DNA from: Promethearchaeota archaeon
Lineage (GTDB): Archaea > Asgardarchaeota > Lokiarchaeia > Sigynarchaeales > SOKP01
DNA: 22,044 bases
Assembly: GCA_019894875.1 (NCBI GenBank)
Contig: JAGXNR010000043.1
Span: forward strand, 1-22,044
Reading direction: 5' to 3'
Shown here: positions 1-9,017 of the stretch, piece after piece
Layout of the letters: each line of letters starts with the position of its first letter
How positions within the stretch are numbered: position 1 is the stretch's first letter
Notes under the pieces: model-generated
What the model was told of the DNA's origin: nothing
The model's input: only the letters and a program-made list of their open reading frames with translations
Database searches by the model: none
Translations under genes and position numbers: made by a program

Positions 1-2
1 GC

Positions 3-665
3 CAAATAGGATTTATGATTGAATCAACTTTAGACGAAGAACTAATGAAAATCGGAATTGATGAAGAAAAACTGTTTCTTACGATTCTAACATATGTCAA
101 GGTTGATGCTGAAGATCCCGCCTTTCTAAATCCTACTAAACCAATTGGTCCTGCCTACTCGGTACCAAAACCAGGATATATTAAAACTTCAAAAGGGTAT
201 CGTCGTGTGGTTCCCTCCCCAAAACCTATAAAAATATATCAATGGCGTGAAATAAAAAGATTAATGGAACTAGGAAGTTGGATTGTAATCGCATGCGGAG
301 GGGGTGGAATTCCGGTAATCAAAGAAAAAAAAAGACTTTATGGCGTCGAGGCGGTTATAGATAAAGATCTTGCTAGTGCGAAATTAGCTGAACAAATTAA
401 TGCGGATATTTTATTGATTGCAACTGACGTAGAAAAAGTGTCTCTTAATTATGGAACTGAAAACCAACAAGACTTAGAAAAGTTATCAATCAATGAAGCA
501 AAGAAATATTTAGAAGACGGTCAATTCCCCCCAGGAAGTATGGGACCAAAAATTCAAGCAGTTGTAAACTTCTTAGAATCTGGTGGAGAAAAAGCAATAA
601 TAACTTCCATTGATAAAATAATTGAAGCTTTAGAAGGAAAAGCGGGAACACAGATATATAGATAA
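3..665 (+). CDS. arcC: Carbamate kinase, C-terminal two thirds (gene enters from left edge)
   Basis: Carbamate kinase makes ATP from carbamoyl phosphate and ADP, the energy-yielding step of arginine/citrulline catabolism in the cytoplasm. The reading frame is already open at base 3 and reads Q-I-G-F before the first Met, matching the helix that precedes this point in full-length enzymes, so the Met at 15 is internal and roughly the first 95 residues lie outside the window. Visible family motifs are ACGGGGIPV (nucleotide/carbamate site), GVEAVIDKDLAS, a TDV..V.LN.G segment, GSMGPK near the C-terminus and the terminal GT.IY. The end is intact (TAA at 663-665). It converges with an ornithine aminotransferase gene 11 nt away, which supports an arginine/ornithine role. 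Family assignment is firm. Confidence 0.93.
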   Translation, partial: QIGFMIESTLDEELMKIGIDEEKLFLTILTYVKVDAEDPAFLNPTKPIGPAYSVPKPGYIKTSKGYRRVVPSPKPIKIYQWREIKRLMELGSWIVIACGGGGIPVIKEKKRLYGVEAVIDKDLASAKLAEQINADILLIATDVEKVSLNYGTENQQDLEKLSINEAKKYLEDGQFPPGSMGPKIQAVVNFLESGGEKAIITSIDKIIEALEGKAGTQIYR

Positions 666-676
666 AGTTAATTCAT

Positions 677-1939
677 TTATTGTTTTACGATTAATCTTTC
701 GATTATATCCACAGCCCAATCAATTTCTTCCCGAGTGATAACTAAAGGTGGAGCAAATCGAATGGTTGTAGAATGTGTATCCTTTGCCAAAATGCCATTG
801 TCTTTTAATTCCTCAACAATATGTCTAATATCTTCAGTAAATTCGACAGCAATCAGTAATCCTTTACCTCTAATATCTTTTATTGGAATTGTAGTTCTTT
901 TTTCACCAATCTCCCTCAATCTTTTAATAAAGTAAGCCCCCATCTCTGTTGCTCGTTCAGCGAGATTCTCTCGTAAATGAATATCAATTGATTTCATTGC
1001 GACAGCACATGCTAAAGGGTTTCCACCAAAGGTGCTTCCATGAGTACCAGGCTTTATTACATCTGGACCAATAATATCTTTAGTTGTAACACATGCTGAA
1101 ACAGGATATACACCACCTCCAAGCGCCTTTCCAAGCAATAACATGTCAGGCTTCACATTTTCATGATCGCAAGCGAAAAATTTCCCAGTTCTGCAAAATC
1201 CAGTTTGAATTTCATCTAGTACCATAAGAACATTATATTTCGTACAAATTTCTCTTACCTTTTTCAAATATCCTTCAGGAGGAATATTTACCCCCGCTTC
1301 CCCTTGTATTGGCTCAAATAGAAATGCCGCTACTTTTTCTGGGCCAGTCTCTAAAATCATGTTTTCTAGTTCTTCAGCATCTCCATAAGGTATTATCGTA
1401 AATCCAGGAGTATAAGGTCCAAAATTACCGTAGTACCTCACTGCTGATATGTCAGAACTAAAACCTGATATAGTTATGGTTCTACCATGAAAATTATTTC
1501 TGCATACAATTATGATCGCTTCGTTTTTGGGGATTTTTTTCTTAATATAGCCCCAAGCTCTTATCATTTTCAGACCGGTAGAAACTGCTTCTGTTCCGGT
1601 ATTCATCGGAATAGACATTATTCCTGAATTTTTTGGATCATTAATATGTGGTCCCACAACTTCAGCTAACATTTTCAAAAATGGTCCCATTTTATCATTA
1701 TGAAAAGCTCGGGAGGTTAGTGTTACAATACTGGCTTGTTCTGTTAAAGCAGCGATGATTTCAGGGTGACAATGACCCGTGTTCTGACTTGAATATGCCG
1801 ATAAACAATCTAAATACTTTTTACCTTCTGTATCATAAACCCAAACACCCTCTGCACGCGAAATAACAACTGGAATTGGATGATAGTTATGCGCACAGTA
1901 TCTGTCATCCATCTCAATAAATTCTTTTGAAGACGGCAT
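677..1939 (-). CDS. rocD: Ornithine aminotransferase (class III, PLP)
   Basis: Predicted to transfer the delta-amino group of ornithine to 2-oxoglutarate, giving glutamate-5-semialdehyde and glutamate. The 420-residue protein resembles eukaryotic and Bacillus OAT along its full length. It shows AHNYHP near residues 16-21 (Tyr19 fits the OAT tyrosine that contacts the substrate), SAYS..N.GHCHP at 48-59, LTSRAF at 74-79, a conserved GR at 152-153 (the carboxylate-binding Arg), DEIQTG at 242-247, the PLP lysine K271 in LLGKALGGG, and GSTFGGNP. These details favour ornithine over acetylornithine or GABA, though substrate is still inference. ATG at 1939 lies about 35 nt downstream of a TATA-like box. 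Beside carbamate kinase, it completes a picture of arginine/ornithine degradation. Confidence 0.88.
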   Translation of the reverse strand: MPSSKEFIEMDDRYCAHNYHPIPVVISRAEGVWVYDTEGKKYLDCLSAYSSQNTGHCHPEIIAALTEQASIVTLTSRAFHNDKMGPFLKMLAEVVGPHINDPKNSGIMSIPMNTGTEAVSTGLKMIRAWGYIKKKIPKNEAIIIVCRNNFHGRTITISGFSSDISAVRYYGNFGPYTPGFTIIPYGDAEELENMILETGPEKVAAFLFEPIQGEAGVNIPPEGYLKKVREICTKYNVLMVLDEIQTGFCRTGKFFACDHENVKPDMLLLGKALGGGVYPVSACVTTKDIIGPDVIKPGTHGSTFGGNPLACAVAMKSIDIHLRENLAERATEMGAYFIKRLREIGEKRTTIPIKDIRGKGLLIAVEFTEDIRHIVEELKDNGILAKDTHSTTIRFAPPLVITREEIDWAVDIIERLIVKQ

Positions 1940-1972
1940 TTATTTTCACACTTATTTCTTTACTAGTACTAC

Positions 1973-1982
1973 TTAAATATAT
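1973..1982 (-). promoter_or_regulatory. TATA-like box for the ornithine aminotransferase gene
   Basis: On the minus strand this reads ATATATTTAA. Its centre lies about 38 nt upstream of the rocD ATG, predicting transcription start near 1950 and a leader of roughly a dozen bases with a weak GTGTGA-type ribosome site. Sequence match only; no start site is known. Confidence 0.4.
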
Positions 1983-2075
1983 GAACTTATTCATTAAAAG
2001 TTTAGATGTTCTCCTTTCAAATCTGGGAAGAAAATGGGATTGTTAAAAATGCAGTCTTATTGCCTAAACAAAAAG

Positions 2076-2083
2076 TTTATATA
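2076..2083 (+). promoter_or_regulatory. TATA box of the penicillin acylase gene; decides the start codon
   Basis: TTTATATA preceded by an A-rich stretch fits an archaeal TATA/BRE element and predicts transcription from about 2105. The element lies inside the longest open frame (first ATG 2034), so upstream starts could not be on this transcript. The ATG at 2157 is about 50 nt downstream and follows a GTGAT ribosome site. Confidence 0.5.
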
Positions 2084-2156
2084 CAGTAATGTAGAAGAAA
2101 GTAATTGCATTAAAATTTTACAAAAAAGAAAATCCAAAAAAAAAAGTGATAAAAAA

Positions 2157-4625
2157 ATGAGAAAAAGAACATATACATTTTTCTTATCTGTCATACTCTT
2201 AGTTAGTTTTTTACCTATGGTACCTGCATTATCAAGCAACAATAATGAAATCCTAATTGTGCGAGATAACTATGGTGTTCCTCATATTTTTGCTGATACA
2301 AAAGAGGGATTAGCATATGGTGCAGGGTACGCGATGGCTCAGGATAGACTTTGGCAAGCAGATTTATACCGACGAGACTCTTTTGGCAGTTTAGCCGAGT
2401 TTGGTATGGCATCAATCGATTCAGATTACAATACAAGAGCTCTGGGTTACAGTAAGGAAGAATTACTAGAAATCTTTAATAATTGGGAACCTACTAAGCC
2501 AGAAGCGAAGTTAAAAGAAATGATGCTAGCATATGTAGAAGGCATAAATCAATATATTTTTGAAGCCCAAGTAGCTGCTGCAGGAGGAGATCTTTCTCTT
2601 ATACCGATTGAATATATATTACTTGGACTTCCAATCGAACCTTTCACAATAGAAGATTGTACGGCTATTGTCGTAATGATGGCTTGGAGATTTGGTGGAA
2701 CAGGTGGAGGTGAACTCGGTTACGCTTCTGCTTTCCAAGCTTTAAATGCAACATATGATGAAGAAACAGCGTGGGCAATCTTTAATGATCAATACCCTCA
2801 AGTAGATCCTGGCGCACCAACTACAATACCAAGTAAGGGAAGCCATTATCCTTATGGTCCAATCCAAAGTAGTATCCCTACTCTTCCTAATAATATTGAC
2901 GATATCTATGAACAAGTTATAGGAGCCAGCATGGCAAAAGATCAATTATCAGAATCATTAGGATTGCCAACCAAATTTGGTAGCAACGCTTGGGTGGTTC
3001 GACCAAAAAAATCTGCAACAGGAAATGCTTTGCAAGCTGGAGGACCTCAAATGGGACAAACAATTCCCCAAATAGTTTTAGAAGTGGGGCTTCATGGAGC
3101 GGGGATTAATGCCGTCGGAATGATGATGCCTCACGCCCCAACTATCTTAATTGGTGCCAGTGATTTTGGTGCTTGGACATCAACTACAGGTTCTTCTGAT
3201 CTTATTGATACATATATTGAAAAGTTAAATCCTGAAAATCCTTACCAATACTGGTACAACGGTGAATGGGTCAACATGGAAAAGAGGACTGAAACCATCT
3301 ATGGTTACAAAAAGAATCCTGCATTAACCCAATACAGGGATATTTATCGTACAATTCATGGACCTATCAGAGCGTGGGATATTGAAAACGACCTGTGTTA
3401 TTCTATGAAGGCTGATTACTATATGGATGAATTAGCAGCTGAAGAAGGATGGTCACTTTTTCAACAATCAAGAAGTATCTCCGATTTCGAAGATGCCACT
3501 AAAGTCGTAACTGCTGGTCATAACTTCTTTTGGGTAGATAGACGTGGTAATATCGGTTACTGGCATTGCGGTGCATTCCCTAAAAAGCCAGAAATTGGCA
3601 AAAACGGGAGAATTATAGATGATAGATTTCCATTATATGGAACTGGGGAAGAAGAGTGGTTAGGTGTAACAAGTTTTGATGAGATCCCAAAATCGATCAA
3701 TCCCGCACAAGGATATCTTGCTAACTGGAACAACAAACCGATAGCAGATTGGCCTTATAAAGAAGCTGATTGGGGTGAGGTTCATGGTGTACCGTGGATA
3801 CAGGAACAATTAGCAGCTGATACGAAGATTTCTTTTGAAGAGATGAATGACATCAATCGTAATACGGGATATGGACATTTTGCAGGCATGTATTTCCGTG
3901 AATTCCTTATAAACGCAGCTAAGAAAGATCCAAGTATTCCAACTGAGGTTATTGATGCTCTTGAAGCATGGGATGATCTTTATAATGACAAGATAGAGCC
4001 AAAATATCCTAGTCCTGATGGTACATATGATGATCCTGGTCTTACTATCTTTGATGAATGGTTCAGCAAAATTGATAATGAGGTATTTGATGATGATCTT
4101 CCTCCAGGTGTAAGTGATAGTCCCAGCACATTACTTCATGTTTTTGACGGTGAAGATTCAAAATTACCTTTAAATTTTGACTATCTTAATGGTGAAGATA
4201 GAGATGAGGTTATAGTTAGAGTGTTGAAAGAAGCGCTTATCGATTTAGAATTAGCATTTGGGTCAAATGATGTATCAACATGGCTTACTCCAGTTAGAAC
4301 CACTAAATTTACCCCTCAAGGGTTTCTAAGCAATCCGTTATTTGGACAACCAGAATTAAGAATGCATTCTATGAACCGAGGTACTTATAACCATATTGTT
4401 GAGATGCCAAAATGGAAGTGGAAGAATTTAAAAAACCAAGAACCGACCCATGGAGTGAATGTAATTCCACCGGGACAAAGTGGATTCTTCAGTATGGTAA
4501 CTGGACCAAGTCCTCATGCATATGATCAATTAGCTCTTTACGAAACTTGGACTTATAAACCTATGCTTTTCCGTTACCAAGCCATAGAAGACGTTGCTGA
4601 ATCTTTTACGATCTTATCCTTTTAA
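2157..4625 (+). CDS. Secreted penicillin-acylase-family N-terminal nucleophile hydrolase
   Basis: An 822-residue Ntn-hydrolase precursor that should be exported and cut itself into alpha and beta chains, then hydrolyse an amide such as an acylated amine or N-acyl homoserine lactone; the substrate is unknown. The start at 2157 gives a clean signal peptide (MRKR, a hydrophobic core to about residue 23, P-A-L-S). The frame is open upstream to 2034, but a TATA box lies in that stretch. The new beta-chain N-terminus is expected at Ser276 in GSNAWVV. LHGAG, an FGAWTSTTG stretch, NWNN (from about 523, containing the oxyanion-hole Asn) and PGQSGF near the C-terminus all match the classic penicillin G acylase beta chain. 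Length is normal. The gene stands alone, divergent from rocD and convergent with kamE. Confidence 0.88.
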   Translation: MRKRTYTFFLSVILLVSFLPMVPALSSNNNEILIVRDNYGVPHIFADTKEGLAYGAGYAMAQDRLWQADLYRRDSFGSLAEFGMASIDSDYNTRALGYSKEELLEIFNNWEPTKPEAKLKEMMLAYVEGINQYIFEAQVAAAGGDLSLIPIEYILLGLPIEPFTIEDCTAIVVMMAWRFGGTGGGELGYASAFQALNATYDEETAWAIFNDQYPQVDPGAPTTIPSKGSHYPYGPIQSSIPTLPNNIDDIYEQVIGASMAKDQLSESLGLPTKFGSNAWVVRPKKSATGNALQAGGPQMGQTIPQIVLEVGLHGAGINAVGMMMPHAPTILIGASDFGAWTSTTGSSDLIDTYIEKLNPENPYQYWYNGEWVNMEKRTETIYGYKKNPALTQYRDIYRTIHGPIRAWDIENDLCYSMKADYYMDELAAEEGWSLFQQSRSISDFEDATKVVTAGHNFFWVDRRGNIGYWHCGAFPKKPEIGKNGRIIDDRFPLYGTGEEEWLGVTSFDEIPKSINPAQGYLANWNNKPIADWPYKEADWGEVHGVPWIQEQLAADTKISFEEMNDINRNTGYGHFAGMYFREFLINAAKKDPSIPTEVIDALEAWDDLYNDKIEPKYPSPDGTYDDPGLTIFDEWFSKIDNEVFDDDLPPGVSDSPSTLLHVFDGEDSKLPLNFDYLNGEDRDEVIVRVLKEALIDLELAFGSNDVSTWLTPVRTTKFTPQGFLSNPLFGQPELRMHSMNRGTYNHIVEMPKWKWKNLKNQEPTHGVNVIPPGQSGFFSMVTGPSPHAYDQLALYETWTYKPMLFRYQAIEDVAESFTILSF

Positions 4626-4660
4626 CGTTTAAATTAAAAATCAAATTTTAAAATTAAAAT

Positions 4661-4669
4661 ATTTTTTTT
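4661..4669 (+). terminator. T-tract, possible archaeal terminator after penicillin acylase
   Basis: A run of Ts in the 100-nt gap between convergent genes. Archaeal RNA polymerase can stop on such U-rich tracts without a hairpin. The whole gap is AT-rich, so specificity is weak. Confidence 0.3.
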
Positions 4670-4725
4670 TATATTTTATACTAAAAAATTGAAATAAATT
4701 AAATTTATATTAATACTCCTTCTTG

Positions 4726-5520
4726 TTAACCTTTCAGGTTTTTTCTTTTTACTAAATCTTTAATAGCAAAAGTGGCTACTAATTCAGCATATGTACCTGG
4801 TCCAAATCCAGCATCATATCCTAATTCTTTTGCTAATTCATTACTTATCCTAGCTCCACCACAAATTAAAATAATTTGCTCTCTTATCCCTTCTGCTTCT
4901 AAGAGATCAACTAGCTGAGTTAGGTTCTTTACATGTATATCTTTCTGGGTAACTGTTTGTGAAACAAGCAAAACATCTGCTTTGAGTTCTATAGCTTTTT
5001 TAACAAATTCTTCATTCGTTACTTGGCTACCAAGATTAGTAGCTTCGATCATTTCATACTGTTCAAGACCATAATGACCTGCAAAACCCTTCATATTCAT
5101 AATTGCATCAATTCCTACAGTATGAGCATCTGAACCGGTAGATGCTCCAAGGATAACCAATTTACGTCCAATTTTATCTTGAATATAATAGTTTATCTCT
5201 TCTTTCGACATTATATCTACTTCTACTGTATCTATCTGAATTTTAGTGTAATCGATTGAATGGATTGATTTTCCATACACTACAAAAAAAGTGAATCCTT
5301 TATCTAAAGCCGTATGATATGCTACTTCAGGATCTTTTAATCCCATCTTATTCGCTAACTCCTTAGCTGCTACTACTGCTTTCTCATTATCTTCAATGGG
5401 TAGGGTAAAACTAAATTGCACTTTCCCATCGTTCATGGTATCACCATAAGGTTTAATTCTGGTTAAATCTAGTTGCTGGTCAAATTCCTTTTTTTCAGTC
5501 GAATATAGTCCACCGCCCAT
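4726..5520 (-). CDS. kamE: Lysine 5,6-aminomutase beta subunit (B12 and PLP binding)
   Basis: Partner of KamD in the adenosylcobalamin- and PLP-dependent enzyme that moves the terminal amino group of beta-lysine (or D-lysine) to carbon 5, giving 3,5-diaminohexanoate. The 264-residue length is typical. The B12 base-off motif DxHxxG is D131-H133-G136, followed by S187 and the G221-G222 pair of the Rossmann-like cobalamin domain. K144, just after the B12 motif in NMKG, corresponds to the PLP-lysine of the Clostridium sticklandii enzyme, and even the numbering agrees. The gene starts 1 nt after the kamD stop codon, and its GGAGGGAG ribosome site lies within the end of kamD, so the two are translationally linked. 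Identification is very secure. Confidence 0.95.
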   Translation of the reverse strand: MGGGLYSTEKKEFDQQLDLTRIKPYGDTMNDGKVQFSFTLPIEDNEKAVVAAKELANKMGLKDPEVAYHTALDKGFTFFVVYGKSIHSIDYTKIQIDTVEVDIMSKEEINYYIQDKIGRKLVILGASTGSDAHTVGIDAIMNMKGFAGHYGLEQYEMIEATNLGSQVTNEEFVKKAIELKADVLLVSQTVTQKDIHVKNLTQLVDLLEAEGIREQIILICGGARISNELAKELGYDAGFGPGTYAELVATFAIKDLVKRKNLKG

Positions 5521-5521
5521 T

Positions 5522-7090
5522 TTAACTCCCTCCTTTTCTTAGTTCATTAATCATCATTTCTATAAATGGATTATAATATTCCTTATTTTTTTTAATCACT
5601 CCATCCACTCCTTTTCCCCCATCCATAGGTCTTTTAATATTAGCAAAAATACCTTTTTCTAAGGTTGTAAAAAGACCTTGTTTTTCGATTTCCTTTAGCA
5701 AATTATAAGCATTATTAAGGACTTCATTGGCTCTTTTTTCTATTATTCCGTCTTTCTTAAACATGATTTCGTCACTTATAGATTTCATATTATTAAAAAT
5801 ATACTTCGCGTTTTCGATCGATAAAGCCCTATCAGACATAAATGGAGTGTGTATTGCCTCTGTTAACATCCCTAGCAAATGTATCCGTTGATTAGTCATA
5901 ATTGTAACCATATTGAATAATGCATCTTGAATATGCCCTTTGAAGATATTTCCAGTCATATATTTTGTTGGGGGCATGTATTTAAGTGGAGCATTAGGAA
6001 AAATCTCTCGTGCCATTTGGGCTTGAGCAATTTCATATAAAAATCCATTTTCTAATTCTGGATTCATTTCAAAAGCATGACCGAGTCCCATCTGCTCTTC
6101 TTTTAATCCCGCGAGTAATGCAAATTGCTCATTTATGAATTCAGATGCGAGGACTGTATGAGCAGAATCATATGCATCAGCAGTAGTCAAATAATTATCT
6201 TCCCCAGTGTTAATAATTACTCCCGCATATGCATTTATCATTCTCGAAAAATATTGGTCTACAATCGTTCTTTTCATATTAATATCGCGAAATAAAATAC
6301 CGTAAAGAGCATCGTTAAGCATCATATCAAGCCTTTCAAAGGCGCCCATTACAGCAATTTCAGGCATACATAAACCAGAACAATAGTTGGTTAATCTGAT
6401 ATATCGACCTAATTCTTCACCAACTTCATCCAATGCCGCTCTCATTAGACGAAAGTTCTCTTGTGTGGCATAAGTCCCCCCAAAACCTTCTGTAGTAGCC
6501 CCATAAGGAACATAATCAAGTAGGCTTTGTACTGTAGATCTAATAACTGCGATTACATCTGCTCCTTGACGTGCTGCTGCTTTAGCTTGGACTATGTCTT
6601 CATATATATTACCTGTTGCAACAATAACATAAATAAGAGGACCATCCTTTTCCCCATATTTATTAATTAAATCATGTCTCTTTATTTTATTCTGTGCAAT
6701 TTGTGTCAAGTTCTCTTGAGAAATTAATTTAACTTTAGCTTTAATTTCTGAGATATCTTTTAAAGGCAATTCCAATAGATCTAACTTATTTTTACCAACT
6801 TTTTCAGCGATATCTTGAGGTAAAAGACCAGTATGTAGAATTGCATTCCCAATATATATAGCTGCTCCCATTCCCAATTTGTTTTTTATATTATCAATTA
6901 CTACATTTGGCAAGGGTACATCAAACTCATCTACACCATCAATACCAAATAATCTGCATACTGTTCTTTCAATTGTAGTAGTAGTATGTTGATCTATGAA
7001 CTTTTGGGTGTCTAACGCTATATTTTTTGCGGATTCTCTAGCCTTGTTTACAATTGAAAAATCGAGATTTAACTTACTTTTATTTTCCAT
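5522..7090 (-). CDS. kamD: Lysine 5,6-aminomutase alpha subunit
   Basis: Large subunit of lysine 5,6-aminomutase, a TIM-barrel protein holding substrate and cofactors with KamE. At 522 residues it is full length. Recognisable family stretches include an ATGNIYEDIVQA segment, GGTYATQENFRLMR, the LTNYCSGLCMPE region, INTGEDNYLTTADAYD and PPTKYMTGN, all characteristic of the clostridial and fusobacterial enzyme. It follows the kamB-like gene by 30 nt with an AAGGT ribosome site and is followed by kamE after 1 nt, so the three form one transcription unit. Lysine fermentation is the only established role of this family apart from the related ornithine 4,5-aminomutase; neighbouring kamA, kdd and kce settle the substrate. 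Confidence 0.95.
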   Translation of the reverse strand: MENKSKLNLDFSIVNKARESAKNIALDTQKFIDQHTTTTIERTVCRLFGIDGVDEFDVPLPNVVIDNIKNKLGMGAAIYIGNAILHTGLLPQDIAEKVGKNKLDLLELPLKDISEIKAKVKLISQENLTQIAQNKIKRHDLINKYGEKDGPLIYVIVATGNIYEDIVQAKAAARQGADVIAVIRSTVQSLLDYVPYGATTEGFGGTYATQENFRLMRAALDEVGEELGRYIRLTNYCSGLCMPEIAVMGAFERLDMMLNDALYGILFRDINMKRTIVDQYFSRMINAYAGVIINTGEDNYLTTADAYDSAHTVLASEFINEQFALLAGLKEEQMGLGHAFEMNPELENGFLYEIAQAQMAREIFPNAPLKYMPPTKYMTGNIFKGHIQDALFNMVTIMTNQRIHLLGMLTEAIHTPFMSDRALSIENAKYIFNNMKSISDEIMFKKDGIIEKRANEVLNNAYNLLKEIEKQGLFTTLEKGIFANIKRPMDGGKGVDGVIKKNKEYYNPFIEMMINELRKGGS

Positions 7091-7120
7091 AACAAATTTA
7101 CCTTAATTTTTTTATTTAAT

Positions 7121-8155
7121 TTAATCATTAACTCCGAGGTTATAAACAGGTATTGTAAGTACCTCTGTTAATGATTTCAAAAATACTTCTTTATCAAATT
7201 CATAACCCTCTGGTGAAGTAGGATTTATAGTAACAGCGAGAATATTTATAGAGTTTAAAACTTTTATAACTCCTCCCTTCTTTTGGAACTTTTTTAAGGT
7301 TTTATTGTTTATAAACAATTTAGTTCCATCGACTACTAAAATAATAAGGTCTTTATATTTTTTAGTGGATCTCATCAAATCTTCTAATAATTTATCTGTA
7401 ATTGCCCCATTTATTATGATATACTTCGATTGTTCATCTAAATTATCTAAAATTTCTTGTGCTGAATCAAGTGCTGTTGAGACCTCTAAGAATTTAATCG
7501 AATTATTGTTATTTATAATACCAACTTTAGATTTCTTAATAATTTTTTTTGCGAGATTTATTATTTCTTCATTTGTCTCCCGCACTAAACTTAATAAATT
7601 AATAGTATGAACCGTTAAATCTATAACTTCTTTCATGTTTCTTGATACTGAAGCTCCTGTTGAGATAATGGTAGCATCTGAGATTAGAGGTGTTGAATAG
7701 GATTTTCTATCAAACGCACCATCTACCATTATTAGGTCGCAACCTAAGTTTTTTAATTCATCGCAGATCTTTTTTAATTGGTAATTTATGGAAGGTCCAG
7801 CTAATTCAATATATCCATTTCCGTTTGCTTTTAAGATCATAACCTCTCCTAAGGGCGTATTAAATCCTGTCTTTTTAATGACATCGAATTTTATTTCGTT
7901 TTCTTCAAAACATTGCGTTGCTGTGACTACATAAGTCCCTTTCTTAACAAAAATTTGAGGTTTTGGCAAATCGGTTATGACATCATATTTTTCACCATCT
8001 CTCCCAATTGAAGTAAGACCTAGAACATAATTTTCATTTATATTTTTTATAATATAATTTAGAGTCGTCGTTTTAGACACATTTTTTGCAAGACCTATTA
8101 TTGAGATTACTTTTGGAGTCTCAATTTTAGTAAAATAGTCATTAATTAGGTCCAT
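7121..8155 (-). CDS. kamB: KamB-like P-loop protein, probable lysine 5,6-aminomutase reactivase subunit
   Basis: First gene of the kamB-D-E unit. Reactivases of B12 aminomutases use ATP to exchange damaged cobalamin; KamB of lysine-fermenting bacteria is annotated as such a subunit with KamC. The protein (344 residues from ATG 8155) has an N-terminal nucleotide-binding-type fold: strand VISIIGLA, then a P-loop-like KNVSKTTTLN, later a LIMVDGAFDRKS strand and loop where a Walker B is expected. The usual P-loop glycine before Lys is Ser here, which may be a family trait or a loss. The C-terminal half is unassigned alpha/beta. A TTG 18 nt upstream is also in frame, but ATG 8155 follows GTGAG. 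No KamC (MutS-like) gene is nearby. The KamB name rests on position and fold and is less certain than kamDE. Confidence 0.62.
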   Translation of the reverse strand: MDLINDYFTKIETPKVISIIGLAKNVSKTTTLNYIIKNINENYVLGLTSIGRDGEKYDVITDLPKPQIFVKKGTYVVTATQCFEENEIKFDVIKKTGFNTPLGEVMILKANGNGYIELAGPSINYQLKKICDELKNLGCDLIMVDGAFDRKSYSTPLISDATIISTGASVSRNMKEVIDLTVHTINLLSLVRETNEEIINLAKKIIKKSKVGIINNNNSIKFLEVSTALDSAQEILDNLDEQSKYIIINGAITDKLLEDLMRSTKKYKDLIILVVDGTKLFINNKTLKKFQKKGGVIKVLNSINILAVTINPTSPEGYEFDKEVFLKSLTEVLTIPVYNLGVND

Positions 8156-8387
8156 TTTCTCACAAAAAAACAAATGAGTTAGTATTCATAATTCTTAATT
8201 CTTTAAATTTTAAATTAATTAGTTTAAAGTATTTGGCAAGCGTTAAATAAATCAGTGAAAACCAGTGAGATGTTAGAAATCGACAAACCTCCCGCTCTTA
8301 ATAATGTAATTAATGAGATTTTTAATTGATAGAAAACATTAAAATTAAAAAATTTTAATTTCATTTACTTATATTACTTTCAAGATA

Positions 8388-9008
8388 ATGAAAAGAATTG
8401 TTTTATTTTCAACACCATATAACAATAAGAACTTTCAGCAAATTTTAAATTTAATATTCCCGAAAAGCATGAAATTTAAGCGTCCACTTTTTATGCCCTC
8501 ACAAGGGATAGCAAAGACTTTACAACGGTATTTTGATGATTGGGATGGTTTTGCAAAGGAATTCAATATCAATCTTGAATATGTTGATAATTCTGTCATA
8601 GACACAACTAATGAAAAAAAAAAGCTCAGAAATTCTAATATTTTGATAATCTCTGGAGGTGATCCTTTTCAACTACTAATAAATCTTCGAAAGTCCGGAT
8701 TTGATGCTGCTATTACACAGTTTACAAATAAGAAGGAATTTATTCTCGCAGGATACAGCGCAGGTGCGTATATACTCACGCCGACATTAAAAGTTGCTAA
8801 AATATTTAATGAGAATTATCCGGGTGGTAAAAAATATATGAGTCAAGATATAATTGAGGACTTTTCAGGATTAGGGATTGTCAATTTTGAAATTTGTGCA
8901 CATTATTCTGAAACTCAACACAAGCATTTCCTTGAAAAACATATAGAAAATAATAGGAATGAAGTAAAACTACTTGGGGATAATGATTTTTTAGTTATTG
9001 ATTTATAA
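8388..9008 (+). CDS. Peptidase family S51 protein (dipeptidase E / cyanophycinase-like)
   Basis: A 206-residue cytoplasmic hydrolase of the S51 class-I-glutaminase-like fold, whose members cleave Asp-X dipeptides (PepE) or cyanophycin products. The nucleophile elbow is GYSAGA with Ser124, preceded by SGGDPFQLL at 89-97 (the GG-N/D-TFQLL site of PepE) and followed by His172 in CAHYSE, the expected catalytic His. The third catalytic residue is not clear. It is slightly shorter than PepE (about 229 residues). It is the only plus-strand gene within the lysine cluster, lying between the kamBDE unit and kamA, and ends 9 nt from the convergent kamA end. It could supply amino acids from peptides; a lysine link is only positional. 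AT-rich sequence directly upstream suggests a short or absent leader. Confidence 0.8.
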   Translation: MKRIVLFSTPYNNKNFQQILNLIFPKSMKFKRPLFMPSQGIAKTLQRYFDDWDGFAKEFNINLEYVDNSVIDTTNEKKKLRNSNILIISGGDPFQLLINLRKSGFDAAITQFTNKKEFILAGYSAGAYILTPTLKVAKIFNENYPGGKKYMSQDIIEDFSGLGIVNFEICAHYSETQHKHFLEKHIENNRNEVKLLGDNDFLVIDL

Positions 9009-9017
9009 AATATGTAT

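Noticed and set aside
735..935. Plus-strand open frame opposite the end of the ornithine aminotransferase gene.
   Set aside because: It lies wholly antisense to a well-supported enzyme gene and shows no family features. The same holds for open frames antisense to kamB, kdd, the aminotransferase and the RelA/SpoT-SLOG gene.
2034..2156. Possible 41-residue N-terminal extension of the penicillin acylase.
   Set aside because: A good TATA box lies inside it, and the signal peptide begins exactly at the ATG at 2157, so the upstream codons are most likely untranslated.
8228..8329. A 33-codon open stretch (WQALNKSVKTSEML..., ending at TGA 8327-8329) in the gap between the kamB-like gene and the S51 peptidase gene.
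   Set aside because: It reads somewhat protein-like and is less AT-rich than its surroundings, so it might be the end of a decayed gene. It has no convincing ribosome site, is very short and I recognise no family.
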